64,000 bases of DNA from Sphingobacteruim zhuxiongii. Lineage in GTDB: Bacteria; Bacteroidota; Bacteroidia; Sphingobacteriales; Sphingobacteriaceae. The DNA lies in NCBI RefSeq assembly GCF_009557615.1, contig NZ_CP045652.1:1116001-1180000 (forward strand), read 5' to 3'. Both the position numbers and the translations under genes were made by a program. The stretch's first letter is position 1, and each line of letters opens with the position of its first letter. A model generated the notes under the pieces. It was given only the letters and a program-made list of their open reading frames with translations, did not search any database and had not been told where the DNA came from. Shown in pieces: positions 16,421 through 25,911 of the stretch.

Positions 16421-17691
16421 ATCCCAACGGTTCCTTTTCTAGAAGAATCAAATCTTAATAGAATAAACAATAGAATGGTGAATGACCATAAAGAAGATCC
16501 TCCATAACTGATAAAAGGTAATGGAATCCCGATTACAGGTACAATCCCGATGGTCATACCAATATTGATAAAGAAGTGGAAGAATAGGATAGAGGCGACA
16601 CCGTATGCGTATATCCTCGCAAATGCCGTTCGCTGCCGTTCAGCAATATTCACAATTCGCAGTAATAGCGTTAGGTAAATCGCGATCAGCACCACAGATC
16701 CTACAAATCCCCATTCCTCGCCAACAGTACAAAAGATAAAATCGGTACTTTGCTCGGGAACGAAGTTATACTTCGTTTGCGTTCCTTGTAGATATCCTTT
16801 TCCAAAAAGTTGTCCAGAGCCTATAGCAATCTTCGATTGGTTTAGATTATATCCTTGACCTTTCGGATCATCCATTTTGCCTAAGATGATATCGATGCGG
16901 TTTCTTTGGTGAGGTTGTAATATTTTCTCGTAAGCAAAGTCAACGCACAATACGTAGACAGAGGATGCCGCAAATAGGATTGCCATATTGATCACATACT
17001 TTCTCTTCTTACGCATGGTAAAGGCGAAGAAGCCGCAAATTAAAGCAATACAGCCAATAATAATCCATTGGTTAACAAGTAAGGCCATAACGAATAAGAA
17101 TATCGCCAAGCCTCCTATAATAAGAAATCCTGTGCTTAAATAACCTTCTCTATAGAACACAAATACCAATGAAAAGAATGCTAGCGCTGAACCTGTGTCG
17201 GGTTGCAACATAACTAGCGCAACAGGGAATAATACGATACATGCCCCGACAAATAAAGTCTTCATGTTGGGATTCTTATTTGTCTGATTGCTTAAATAAT
17301 AGGCAAGCGTTAAACAAGTGGCTAACTTTCCGAACTCTGAGGGTTGTAAACGAAAGCTACCTAAAGGAATCCAAGCTTGATTACCTCCGACATTTCTACC
17401 AACAATTAATACGGCAATCAAAAGCAAGACTACTATAAAATAGATAATCGGTGCAGAAGACATAAAAAAGCGGGAATCAATAATCAGAATACAAATCCCA
17501 ATAATCAATGCCGTGAATATATAGATTGATTGTTTTCCGTAATTCGTTGCGAGATTAAATAATCCTGGATTTTCAGGATCATAAACTGCTGCATGAATAT
17601 TAAACCAACCGATAAGACAAAGTGAAAACCAAAGCAATATGGTAATCCAATCAATACGACCGAAAAAGCTTTTTTCTTGCAAACTATTCAT
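16417..17691 (-). CDS. rodA: Rod-shape peptidoglycan polymerase RodA (SEDS)
   Basis: A 424-residue polytopic SEDS protein with about ten membrane helices. Typical parts are NVGGNQAWIPLGSFRLQPSEFGK in the first half (catalytic-type loop), QPDTGSALAF, and PEQSTDFIFCTVGEEWGFVG and GIPLPFISYGGSSL near the end. SEDS proteins polymerise lipid II glycan chains together with a class B PBP; here PBP2 is encoded directly upstream and overlaps by 8 bp. It is the last gene of the mreBCD-PBP2-rodA series, which drives cell elongation. Confidence 0.95.
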   Translation of the reverse strand: MNSLQEKSFFGRIDWITILLWFSLCLIGWFNIHAAVYDPENPGLFNLATNYGKQSIYIFTALIIGICILIIDSRFFMSSAPIIYFIVVLLLIAVLIVGRNVGGNQAWIPLGSFRLQPSEFGKLATCLTLAYYLSNQTNKNPNMKTLFVGACIVLFPVALVMLQPDTGSALAFFSLVFVFYREGYLSTGFLIIGGLAIFLFVMALLVNQWIIIGCIALICGFFAFTMRKKRKYVINMAILFAASSVYVLCVDFAYEKILQPHQRNRIDIILGKMDDPKGQGYNLNQSKIAIGSGQLFGKGYLQGTQTKYNFVPEQSTDFIFCTVGEEWGFVGSVVLIAIYLTLLLRIVNIAERQRTAFARIYAYGVASILFFHFFINIGMTIGIVPVIGIPLPFISYGGSSLWSFTILLFILLRFDSSRKGTVGI

Positions 17692-19678
17692 GTGTTCTTC
17701 TCACTTGGCTATGATGTACTAATACGGCACTTTTTTCTTTCTTCGGATCATTAGCAGCCGATTTTAAAGGTGCTGAAACTGGTTTATTCTTCGTGCTGTC
17801 TTTAGCGTTTTTAGTGGTGTCCTTTTTAACATCTGCTTCTTTCGGTTTTTTAGGCTTCGGCAGAAGGTTGGCATTGTATACACGGTCCTGTATGTACTTA
17901 GGAAGGGTAATCGTATCTTTTAAATACTTCTCAACAAGCATGGAGGCTATTGGCGCCGCCCATGTGCCACCATATCCTGCATTCTCAACAAAAACAGCAA
18001 TCGCTATCTTGGGATTATGTCGGGGAGCAAAGGCAAAGAATACAGCATGGTTTTCTCCATGTGGATTCTGAACAGTACCTGTTTTTCCGCACATTTCGAT
18101 TCCCGCGATACGAGAAGCTGCACCAGTACCACCTTGGTTAACGGCTTGACTCATTCCTTCAATAACAGGCTCGTAATATCTGGGATCGACTCCTGCAGAG
18201 ATCTTTTCAGTAAACTCTTCTTTAATAATTTGTTTCTCACCAATCCCTTTAATCAAATGCGGACGGTAATAGAAGCCGCGGTTCGCGACAATTGCCATTA
18301 TATTAGCCATCTGCAGCGGCGTAATACCGAGTTCTCCTTGTCCAATTGACAAAGAGATATTATAACCCGAACGCCAACTACCATTGCCATAGCGCTTAGT
18401 ATAGAAGTCTGAAGTCGGTACGAGCCCCGGTTTCTCACCAGGTAAATCAATTCCTAAACGATGCCCAAGCCCAAATTTACCCAAGGCCTCACGCCATAAA
18501 TCGTAAGCTTTTGGACCACTCATACCTCTAGAGTCGATCATTTTAGCATAAACATATCCGTAGTACGTATTACACGACATCTTAATGGATTTCACTAAGC
18601 CCGTTGCACCATCCACGTGGGTACAGCGCATGATAGCTCTTCCGCCACCGTAACGATAACCACCTGGACAATAGAATACTGATTGTTCATTGATAACGCC
18701 AGCCTGTTGACCTGTCAGTGCAGCAACAACCTTAAATACCGATCCCGGAGGATACGATGCCTGTATCGGTCGTATAAACATAGGTTTGCTCTCATCATTC
18801 AATAACTTCATGTAGTTATTGCCTAGATCGCGCCCAACCATCATGTTTGGATTATAACTTGGGCTACTTACGAACGTTAGTATTTCTCCGGTTGATGGTT
18901 CGATGGCTACTACAGAGCCAAGCTTGTTCTTCATCATTTTCTCCGCTAAAACTTGCAGATCTTTGTCTAATGATGAGACTAATCCATCACCTGTAACGGC
19001 GACAGTATCATACTTGCCTTCCATGAAGCTACCTTTGGGTCTATTTAGTGCATCAACCATTTGGTTCTTAACGCCACGCTTACCACGAAGTAAGTCTTCA
19101 TAAGCTCTTTCTACACCAGAAGCGCCAATATAGTCTCCAGGACGATAGAATCCTTCGGACTTTTCAATATCACGCTCATTAACTTCCTGAATATACCCTA
19201 AAAATTGTGCAGCAATGCTATCCGGATAGCTGCGGACGGTTCTATTTTGATAATAAAATCCCCTAAACTTATAAAGATGTTCTTGAAACTTAGCAAAGGT
19301 AGTCGCGTTTACCTGTTTCATAAACTGTGAAGCACGATACGGCGAATGCGCCCGAGCTTTCTGCATACGCGTGTTAAAGTCGGTTGTATCAATGCCAAGT
19401 AAATCGCATAGTAGAAGTGTATCTATGTCTTTGGCTTCGCGAGGAGTTACCATGATGTCATAGACCGGTTCATTCTGAACCAAGACCTGACCGTCGCGGT
19501 CTAAAATAACACCTCGAGCAGGATAGACTATCACTTTACGCATGACATTATTATTTGCTGAAAGCAAATAGCGATCATCAATAATTTGTAGATAGAAAAG
19601 TCTAGCAACTATAACCAGCGCGATGGTTATGAAGATACCTTGAACGACGAATTTACGGTTGAAGAAACTATTGTTCAT
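17684..19678 (-). CDS. mrdA: Penicillin-binding protein 2 (class B transpeptidase)
   Basis: A 664-residue inner-membrane protein with one N-terminal membrane helix (residues ~10-30), a dimerisation/pedestal domain (~50-220) and a transpeptidase domain with all three motifs: S313-V-F-K316, S368-C-N370 and K532-T-G. It crosslinks peptidoglycan during elongation and is the target of mecillinam-type beta-lactams. The C-terminal ~60 residues are Lys/Thr/Pro/Ser rich and look disordered. Located between mreD and rodA, it completes the elongasome set. Confidence 0.95.
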   Translation of the reverse strand: MNNSFFNRKFVVQGIFITIALVIVARLFYLQIIDDRYLLSANNNVMRKVIVYPARGVILDRDGQVLVQNEPVYDIMVTPREAKDIDTLLLCDLLGIDTTDFNTRMQKARAHSPYRASQFMKQVNATTFAKFQEHLYKFRGFYYQNRTVRSYPDSIAAQFLGYIQEVNERDIEKSEGFYRPGDYIGASGVERAYEDLLRGKRGVKNQMVDALNRPKGSFMEGKYDTVAVTGDGLVSSLDKDLQVLAEKMMKNKLGSVVAIEPSTGEILTFVSSPSYNPNMMVGRDLGNNYMKLLNDESKPMFIRPIQASYPPGSVFKVVAALTGQQAGVINEQSVFYCPGGYRYGGGRAIMRCTHVDGATGLVKSIKMSCNTYYGYVYAKMIDSRGMSGPKAYDLWREALGKFGLGHRLGIDLPGEKPGLVPTSDFYTKRYGNGSWRSGYNISLSIGQGELGITPLQMANIMAIVANRGFYYRPHLIKGIGEKQIIKEEFTEKISAGVDPRYYEPVIEGMSQAVNQGGTGAASRIAGIEMCGKTGTVQNPHGENHAVFFAFAPRHNPKIAIAVFVENAGYGGTWAAPIASMLVEKYLKDTITLPKYIQDRVYNANLLPKPKKPKEADVKKDTTKNAKDSTKNKPVSAPLKSAANDPKKEKSAVLVHHSQVRRTHE

Positions 19679-19701
19679 GAATGAGATGACCGTAAGAAAT
19701 A

Positions 19702-20229
19702 TTAATTACCTAATAAGCGAGATTTCCGTTTGTAAAACAATAAACTCATCAAAATAATCAGCAATATGGTGAATATGGAGCTTAACAAAATACTGAATAA
19801 TGTACTCAAGTAATTGCTAAAGCTAAAATATTCCACGTGCAACAATACGATATGATGAATTAACGTACCAATGGAAATATAAGAAAAAAACCACTTATTT
19901 CCCATTATACCTAGCGATGGTGTCTCGAAAGAACCCTGAACATCAACATCTAATGTGATGTTGCAGAAGAATATCCTAAACCAAACCAGTGCTACACATG
20001 CAGCTGCATGGACTCCAATGGAGTCGTAAAATGCATCCACGGTTAATCCTGTGATAAATGCAAAAAGGTATAGTAAGAAGTTTGATGTCCCAATCGGTAA
20101 CAAAAAGATAAACAGGATATATGGAAATGGAGTCGCGAGATTGTAATAGCCAATGTTTTTGAACAAGACAACTTGCATCGCAATCAATGCGATAAATCGA
20201 ACGATGTTAAATATAATTACTTTACCCAT
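19702..20229 (-). CDS. mreD: Rod shape-determining protein MreD
   Basis: A 175-residue hydrophobic protein with about five membrane helices and the size and position expected for MreD. MreD is poorly conserved; phrases such as YYNLATPFPYILFIFLLPIG and LTVDAFYDSIGVHAAACV are typical of the Bacteroidota form. It is thought to link MreC and the synthetic enzymes in the inner membrane. Its start overlaps the end of mreC by 8 bp, and PBP2 follows 23 bp downstream. Confidence 0.88.
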   Translation of the reverse strand: MGKVIIFNIVRFIALIAMQVVLFKNIGYYNLATPFPYILFIFLLPIGTSNFLLYLFAFITGLTVDAFYDSIGVHAAACVALVWFRIFFCNITLDVDVQGSFETPSLGIMGNKWFFSYISIGTLIHHIVLLHVEYFSFSNYLSTLFSILLSSIFTILLIILMSLLFYKRKSRLLGN

Positions 20230-21058
20230 TGTTATCTTCCGTCAACACTTGTAATTGTTTTTTCTCATCCTCTAATAAATCCTTCACCACATAGACATGG
20301 TTCAGATTGCTAAAGTTTGTGCGCAGCTGAATGCGAACATCCAAGAAGCTTTCACCGGATTGAATTCCAGTTTCTGAAACTGTCCCGATCTCAATGCCTT
20401 TCGGGAATAGCGAAAAGCCCGAGGTGTAAATCTTCTGACCTTTTTTGACCTTCACATGGTTGGGGATATCTTTAACCATTGCAAAGCGAGGGTCTACATT
20501 ATTCCCCCAAACCAAAGCACCGAAAACATTCGTTGTATCTAATGTTACCGAAATGCGGGTGTCTGGGTGAAGTAGGGACTGAATGGTACTAAAGTGAGGG
20601 GAGACATTTAACACAATGCCCACAACACCATTTGATGTAATCACGCCCAATCCTTTTTGGACGCCATCTAAAGCACCTTTATTGATGGTGATGAAATTAC
20701 TTTTTTGATGAATACTATTGTTGACCACTTCGCCCATGACGAATTGATAACGATTCTCTTCAATGGAGTCTTGAAGTTGTACCGAATCCAGCGTATCTTT
20801 TAAAATGTAATTCTGTAATTGCTGACGTAATAAAGCGTTCTCTTGCGCTAAGTTTTTGTTCGCTTCATCTAGTGCTAAATAACTCTTCCATGAATTTAAT
20901 TTGTCGTAAAAGGATCCTACGACCACATTTGAAGAATTTACAAAAGATGAACGCTGATAGCGGTTATTTTGAACAACTAAGATTAAAGCAACAGTAAAGA
21001 AGAGAACAAACCAAAAGAAGGCATTGTATCTAACCAAGAAAAGCCAAAGGTTTTTCAT
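20222..21058 (-). CDS. mreC: Rod shape-determining protein MreC
   Basis: A 278-residue bitopic protein: a membrane helix near residues 8-28, a coiled-coil segment (~65-90, KNLAQENALLRQQL) and a periplasmic two-barrel domain (VVNNSIHQKSNFITINKGALDGVQKGLGVITSNGVVGIV; SGFSLFPKGIEIGTV). MreC bridges cytoplasmic MreB and periplasmic PBP2. It overlaps mreD by 8 bp and lies 82 bp after mreB; a 10-bp stem-loop occupies that gap. Confidence 0.93.
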   Translation of the reverse strand: MKNLWLFLVRYNAFFWFVLFFTVALILVVQNNRYQRSSFVNSSNVVVGSFYDKLNSWKSYLALDEANKNLAQENALLRQQLQNYILKDTLDSVQLQDSIEENRYQFVMGEVVNNSIHQKSNFITINKGALDGVQKGLGVITSNGVVGIVLNVSPHFSTIQSLLHPDTRISVTLDTTNVFGALVWGNNVDPRFAMVKDIPNHVKVKKGQKIYTSGFSLFPKGIEIGTVSETGIQSGESFLDVRIQLRTNFSNLNHVYVVKDLLEDEKKQLQVLTEDNNG

Positions 21059-21080
21059 TCTTGTTGTCTTTTAATAGCTA

Positions 21081-21112
21081 CGCGATATAACGTTATGAAA
21101 CATTATATCGCG
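21081..21112 (-). repeat. Stem-loop between mreB and mreC
   Basis: Perfect 10-bp arms CGCGATATAA (21081-21090) and TTATATCGCG (21103-21112) around a 12-nt loop. No U run follows on the minus strand, so it is more likely a processing or stability hairpin than a terminator. It may set a higher mreB level than mreC. Confidence 0.5.
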
Positions 21113-21140
21113 CAACGAATAAGTATATCTCAGTTTATTA

Positions 21141-22163
21141 TTACTGCATTAAGAACTTGAAGCGTCCAATATTTTTCAACGCAATACCTGTACCTCTTAC
21201 AACTGCGCGAAGTGGATCTTCAGCAACATGTACTGGTAACTTAGTTTTTGCTTGAATACGTTTGTCTAATCCTCTTAGCAATGCACCGCCACCAGTAAGG
21301 TAAATACCAGTTTGATAAATATCTGCTGATAGTTCTGGAGGAGTGATTTCTAATGCTTTTAGAATTGCTTCTTCAATTTTCGAGATTGACTTGTCTAGAC
21401 AGTGGGCAATCTCTGTATAAGACACAGTAATCTGTTTCGGGATACCGGTCATTAAGTCACGGCCTTGAACAGCGAAATCCTCTGGTGGATCTGTGAGTTC
21501 AGGAAGTGCGGCACCTACTTCAATCTTAATTTTCTCTGCCGTACGGTCACCGATCATAATATTATGTTGGCGACGAATGTATTGCACGATATCTGAGTCG
21601 AAGTTATCTCCAGCAACGCGAATGGATTGATCACAAACAATACCTGATAATGCGATTACAGCAATTTCTGTAGTACCACCACCGATATCAATAATCATAT
21701 TTCCTACAGGTTCCTCAACGTCAATTCCGATACCTACAGCAGCAGCCATGGGCTCATGAATTAAGTAGACTTCCTTAGCGCCTGCAATTTCTGCAGAGTC
21801 GCGAACAGCACGTTTCTCCACTTCGGTTATACCAGAAGGGATACAAACCACCATTCTTAAAGATGGGAAGAACCAACTTTTTCCATTATTAACAAGTTTA
21901 ACCATACCACGAATCAAGTGCTCAGCAGCTGTAAAATCTGCAATCACACCGTCGCGTAATGGTCTAACTGTTTTTATATTGTCGTGCGTTTTACCTTCCA
22001 TTTGCATAGCCTGACGACCAATCGCAATCACTTTGTTTGTCGTGCGGTCGAAGGCAACAATAGAAGGTTCATCAACTACTACTTTATCATTGTGAATGAT
22101 TAGGGTGTTAGCTGTACCCAAGTCTATTGCAACTTCTTGCGTAAACCAATTAAAAAGCCCCAT
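21141..22163 (-). CDS. mreB: Rod shape-determining actin homologue MreB
   Basis: A 340-residue actin-like ATPase of normal length. Present are the phosphate-1 loop VAIDLGTANTLI, the phosphate-2 motif MIIDIGGGTTEIAVIAL, HEPMAAAVGIG and the adenosine motif IYLTGGGALLRGLDKRI. The N-terminal GLFNWFTQEVAI probably helps membrane contact. It forms filaments under the inner membrane that guide wall synthesis by the complex encoded downstream. First gene of the operon; a -7-type element lies upstream. Confidence 0.97.
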   Translation of the reverse strand: MGLFNWFTQEVAIDLGTANTLIIHNDKVVVDEPSIVAFDRTTNKVIAIGRQAMQMEGKTHDNIKTVRPLRDGVIADFTAAEHLIRGMVKLVNNGKSWFFPSLRMVVCIPSGITEVEKRAVRDSAEIAGAKEVYLIHEPMAAAVGIGIDVEEPVGNMIIDIGGGTTEIAVIALSGIVCDQSIRVAGDNFDSDIVQYIRRQHNIMIGDRTAEKIKIEVGAALPELTDPPEDFAVQGRDLMTGIPKQITVSYTEIAHCLDKSISKIEEAILKALEITPPELSADIYQTGIYLTGGGALLRGLDKRIQAKTKLPVHVAEDPLRAVVRGTGIALKNIGRFKFLMQ

Positions 22164-22196
22164 TTATATATGAAAATATAATTTAAAATTTTTATG

Positions 22197-22204
22197 CAAA
22201 CCTA
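22197..22204 (-). promoter_or_regulatory. -7 element of the mreB operon promoter
   Basis: On the minus strand TAGGTTTG (22204-22197) matches TAnnTTTG. A T-rich ATTT stands 19 nt upstream in place of TTTG, so the -33 part is weak. The ATG follows about 34 nt later. Confidence 0.45.
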
Positions 22205-22314
22205 ACGAAAAAAAATGGTTTTTAAATAATTACTAATTGATAAATATCATCTTTTGAACATGAGATTTATCAATGATTAGTATTATGGTATGTTTAACGT
22301 ATTTGCAGGTTTTT

Positions 22315-23976
22315 TTATTGTATACTTAACCCAATGTAATAGTTAAACGTGTCAGCCTTAAGGGTTTCTTTTGTAAGCCCATCGAAGCGCATAAGTTTGA
22401 ACTTGCTGCTTGGATGAATCAATTGTCGTTTTCCATCTTTGTCAAAGATATGTACCGGCATATTAAAATCCTCCACCTCAGAAATCCAACGAACCATAAA
22501 TACCCCAGGTTGATTTTCAATGATCTCTAAGGTAGGAATACTTTTCTTTTGAACGTATTGCTCAAACACTTTTGTTAAGTCAATTCCGCTCTGTTCATTC
22601 ATGTACGATAGGATATCTTGATAGTCGACCGTTTTGTGATAAAATTTTTCGTTTATTCCACGAAGTAATGCTCTCCATTTATCGTCGTTGTCAATCATCG
22701 TGCGTATCATATTATGTAGAACACCGCCTTTGTTGTACATATCACCGGAGCCTTCCTTGTTAACATGGTAAGGCCCTTGTAATGGGCTGTCATTCTGAAT
22801 GCCTCTGCGATTCCCATTAACGTAAGCTTGACTTGCTTCTTTTCCATAGAAAAAGTCAATGAATAGGGCTTCAGAGTAATTGGTGAAACTTTCATGAATC
22901 CACATATCTCCAAGGTCTCTCGCGGTGATGTTGTTTCCAAACCACTCATGTCCCGATTCATGTACAACAATAAAATCCCATTTCATACCCCAGCCTGAAC
23001 GAGAACCATCATTTCCTAAATAGCCATTTTTGTACTTATTTCCATAAGCAATTGCGCTTTGATGTTCCATGCCTAAATGAGCAGTTTCGACTAATTTATA
23101 ACCATCTTCATAAAATGGATAAGGACCAAACCAATGCTCAAAAGCTTCTAGCGTTTCATTGGCATTTTTCTTTAGGTGCGCTATCTTGTCTTTGTTTTCT
23201 TTCAGAACATAGTAGTCAATTGCCAAAGGGCCTTTTTCGCCAGCATAGGTCTCCTGAAAATGAGCATAGTCTCCAATATTTAAAGCAATGTTATAGTTGT
23301 TAATTGGATTTTCAACCTTCCAATGAAATTTGGTGTAGCCACCTTTGATTTTTTCAGTCTTCAACAAACGACCGTTTGATACATTTATCAATCCGTTTGG
23401 TACAGCGACTGAGATTAACATACTTTCAACTTCATCAGATTGATGATCTTTATTTGGCCACCAAACACTAGCGCCTAGACCTTGGCAGGCAGTAGCAACC
23501 CATGGCTTACCCTGACTGTCCTTTTTCCAATCAAAACCACCATCCCAAGGCGCACGCGTAGCCTGTATCGGATTACCTGAATAGTGAACAGTGAACGAAT
23601 CTAGTTTGCCCTTTTCAATATAATCGGGAAAGCTAACAAAAACTGCATTGTAGGATCGTTTAAATGGGAGAGCCTTACCTTTATATTCAACTTTATCAAC
23701 GGATAAGTTGTCAAATAAATCAAATTGGAGCTGATTAAAACGCTCAACTGCGGTAAATTTGAATAGGTTCGTTCCAGAGATGAATTTATTGTCAATATCT
23801 ACTTTAACATCCAAGTGGTAATACTGGATGTCATAACATGTGCGTAGGGGAGTAAGTTCACCTCGTAGGGAGTCTGCTTTAGTATATATGTCCTTCGCTT
23901 TCATTAACTGTGCTTGTGTTGTTGAAAAAGTCACAAGCATTGTTAATCCGAGGATAAGAGATTTAATACGAATCAT
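22315..23976 (-). CDS. Secreted M1-family zinc metallopeptidase
   Basis: A 553-residue protein with a signal peptide (ILGLTMLVTFSTTQAQ, cut near residue 22), an N-terminal beta domain (~40-250) and a gluzincin catalytic domain. The zinc site H339-E-S-G-H343 with Glu362 18 residues later fits HExxH-x18-E of family M1, and GMEHQ at 302-306 replaces the aminopeptidase GxMEN motif. It lacks the long C-terminal helical domain of classical aminopeptidase N, so it is the short type. It probably cleaves N-terminal residues of periplasmic peptides. It starts 5 bp after the end of the PolX-like gene and is probably co-transcribed. Confidence 0.9.
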   Translation of the reverse strand: MIRIKSLILGLTMLVTFSTTQAQLMKAKDIYTKADSLRGELTPLRTCYDIQYYHLDVKVDIDNKFISGTNLFKFTAVERFNQLQFDLFDNLSVDKVEYKGKALPFKRSYNAVFVSFPDYIEKGKLDSFTVHYSGNPIQATRAPWDGGFDWKKDSQGKPWVATACQGLGASVWWPNKDHQSDEVESMLISVAVPNGLINVSNGRLLKTEKIKGGYTKFHWKVENPINNYNIALNIGDYAHFQETYAGEKGPLAIDYYVLKENKDKIAHLKKNANETLEAFEHWFGPYPFYEDGYKLVETAHLGMEHQSAIAYGNKYKNGYLGNDGSRSGWGMKWDFIVVHESGHEWFGNNITARDLGDMWIHESFTNYSEALFIDFFYGKEASQAYVNGNRRGIQNDSPLQGPYHVNKEGSGDMYNKGGVLHNMIRTMIDNDDKWRALLRGINEKFYHKTVDYQDILSYMNEQSGIDLTKVFEQYVQKKSIPTLEIIENQPGVFMVRWISEVEDFNMPVHIFDKDGKRQLIHPSSKFKLMRFDGLTKETLKADTFNYYIGLSIQ

Positions 23977-23981
23977 AAAGA

Positions 23982-25652
23982 TTAAACGATTTGCTTTTGC
24001 TGCGTAAAATAATTAGTGATTTGATCTAAATTGAATGCATTTAGACATTTGTCGGCTGAGAGGCCACCTTTTCTAGCTACATACACGCCAAATTCCATGT
24101 CTAGGAAACCTTCTTTGCGGTGCGCATCGGGATTGATAGATAGCAACACACCTTTTTCAAGTGCATACTGATGCCATCTCCAGTCGAGGTCTAAACGTAA
24201 CGGGTTGGCATTAATCTCAATGACTACACGATTTGCCGCACAGGCATCAATCACCTTTTTAAAGTCTAGTGGGTACCCTGCGCGCGAAAGTAGTAATCTG
24301 CCCGTTGGATGACCTAAGATCGTCGTGTAAGGATTCTCAATAGCCTTAATTAATCGAGCAGTTGCTTTTTCCTCATCCATTTTCAAATTACTATGGATTG
24401 AAGCAACAACGAAATCAAACTTCGCTAAGATTTCATCAGGATAGTCCAAAGAGCCGTCCGACAGGATATCTGATTCAATCCCTTTAAATATCTTAAATGG
24501 CGCCATTTCCTGATTAAGGATGTCAATTTCGGCCCATTGCTGTGCTAAGCGATCTATACCCAAACCATTCGCATAAACTGCCGTCTTGGAGTGATCGCAA
24601 ATGCCTAGATATTCCATTTTCAACTCATCACGTAAATATTGAGCCATTTCCTTCAACGTATGGACACCATCACTGTAGGTCGAGTGGTTATGGAGAGATC
24701 CTTTTAAATCGCTATACTTAATTAAGTTCGGTAGTGTATTATTCTTTGCTTGATCAATTTCAGAACCTCCTTCTCGTAGTTCAGACGGGATAAAGGCTAA
24801 ACCTAAAGCTTTGTAGATCTCCTCTTCGTTAGCTAAAGAAGGAATTTCACCAACTGTTTTCAACTTTTCAAGATGTGCTTTCGAACCTGTCGTAAGGAGG
24901 AGGTTTTTAGCGAAATCTACAGCGCTACTTAAATATATTTTGAAGGCTGTGCTATTTTCATCTTGAAAGCTGATAAATCCTTCGCCTGTGTTAATCACTA
25001 ATTCATTGTCAATCGCAGTGACCGCTTCGTTCACAACGCCTTCTGGCGCATCGGTTATTAATTCTACATATTGGAGTACTTCTGCTTTTCTGCGAAAATC
25101 ACCAGTGAATTCAACTTGAAAGGATTTCAAAGTTTCCGTTAGTGTACTTTTAATCGCATTCGCAGATTGTAAAACTTTGGCGAATAAGAACCAACCTTGA
25201 TTTGCAATCGAAAACTCGATTGCTTTTTTGATATCTTCTTGGGTTTTTAGACCAAATCCTTTCGCTTCAACTAATCTATTCTCATTACAAGCATAGTATA
25301 GTTCGCCAACTGATTCTATTTCTAGATCCTTCCAGATAATTTGAATCTTCTTTGGTCCTAAACCTTTAATTTTTAACATTTCGACAATGCCTTCTGGCGT
25401 TTTGTCCAATAACTTATCGAGGTCCGGGAAAGTACCACTCGTAATCACCTGCATAATTTTTTCTGCCGTACTCTTACCGATATTAGGTTGTTCACTCAGT
25501 TCTTCTAAATTGGATCCGCTAGCAGCAAACGGTAATTTGTCGATTCGAAAGGCAGCACTTGCCATAGCTTTAGTTCGAAAAGGATTCTCATTGTGTAGTT
25601 CCATTAGTTGCCCGCACAGTTTGAAAACTTTAGCTATGTCTTTATTTGTCAT
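23982..25652 (-). CDS. PolX-like protein with intact PHP domain and degenerate polymerase site
   Basis: A 556-residue protein with the PolX layout: an N-terminal helix-hairpin-helix region (1-~150, with IKGLGPKKIQIIW and AKGFGLKTQEDI), a palm-like middle (~150-290, TGSKAHLEKLKTVG) and a C-terminal PHP phosphoesterase domain. The PHP metal ligands are all seen: HNHSTYSDG (321-329), GICDHSK, KGIESDI, VASIHSN, LGHPTGR and NPDAHRKEG. The polymerase signature GSxRRG...GDxD is eroded: at 184-197 it reads GDFRRKAEVLQYVE, with Tyr195 and Glu197 at the two metal-binding Asp positions. I infer that nuclease activity is kept and polymerase activity lost. It is upstream of the M1 peptidase. Confidence 0.85.
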   Translation of the reverse strand: MTNKDIAKVFKLCGQLMELHNENPFRTKAMASAAFRIDKLPFAASGSNLEELSEQPNIGKSTAEKIMQVITSGTFPDLDKLLDKTPEGIVEMLKIKGLGPKKIQIIWKDLEIESVGELYYACNENRLVEAKGFGLKTQEDIKKAIEFSIANQGWFLFAKVLQSANAIKSTLTETLKSFQVEFTGDFRRKAEVLQYVELITDAPEGVVNEAVTAIDNELVINTGEGFISFQDENSTAFKIYLSSAVDFAKNLLLTTGSKAHLEKLKTVGEIPSLANEEEIYKALGLAFIPSELREGGSEIDQAKNNTLPNLIKYSDLKGSLHNHSTYSDGVHTLKEMAQYLRDELKMEYLGICDHSKTAVYANGLGIDRLAQQWAEIDILNQEMAPFKIFKGIESDILSDGSLDYPDEILAKFDFVVASIHSNLKMDEEKATARLIKAIENPYTTILGHPTGRLLLSRAGYPLDFKKVIDACAANRVVIEINANPLRLDLDWRWHQYALEKGVLLSINPDAHRKEGFLDMEFGVYVARKGGLSADKCLNAFNLDQITNYFTQQKQIV

Positions 25653-25698
25653 GATGATGATTTTGATGAAATCAAAAATACGAATCTTATTTCATTAA

Positions 25699-25729
25699 AA
25701 AATCCTGAGGCGGGGAGCCTCAGGATTTT
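25699..25729. terminator. Strong stem-loop directly upstream of the PolX-like gene
   Basis: A perfect 12-bp stem AAAATCCTGAGG (25699-25710) / CCTCAGGATTTT (25718-25729), with T runs on both strands. On the minus strand it ends about 47 bp before the PolX-like start, so it either ends a short transcript (small ORF 25749-25838) or acts as a leader attenuator. Confidence 0.7.
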
Positions 25730-25748
25730 TACCAAACCAATTATTAAC

Positions 25749-25838
25749 CTAAATTATGAAATTTTTACTCTTTTGCTTTTTATACTCTAATAACGCAATC
25801 TCGATGCCTTTCGTCTCAAAGTACCTTGAGATTAACAT
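25749..25838 (-). CDS. Possible 29-residue small ORF
   Basis: ATG at 25836-25838 and TAG at 25749-25751. The peptide begins MLISRYFETKGIEIALLEYK and ends in a Lys-rich stretch. It is followed 20 bp later by a strong terminator, which is the layout of a small stand-alone gene. There is no Shine-Dalgarno and I do not recognise the peptide. It could be chance. Confidence 0.3.
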   Translation of the reverse strand: MLISRYFETKGIEIALLEYKKQKSKNFII

Positions 25839-25883
25839 TTTTTAACAAAAGGAGCGCTGAAATCGCGGGTTAAACAAGTAAAA

Positions 25884-25911
25884 AAGGCTCTCTATATTAA
25901 TAGACAGCCTT
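25884..25911 (-). terminator. Terminator of the NDH-2-like gene
   Basis: AAGGCT and AGCCTT at the ends (25884-25889, 25906-25911), extended by 5 bp after one mismatch, with six U residues on the minus strand. It lies 27 bp past the stop codon. Confidence 0.75.
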
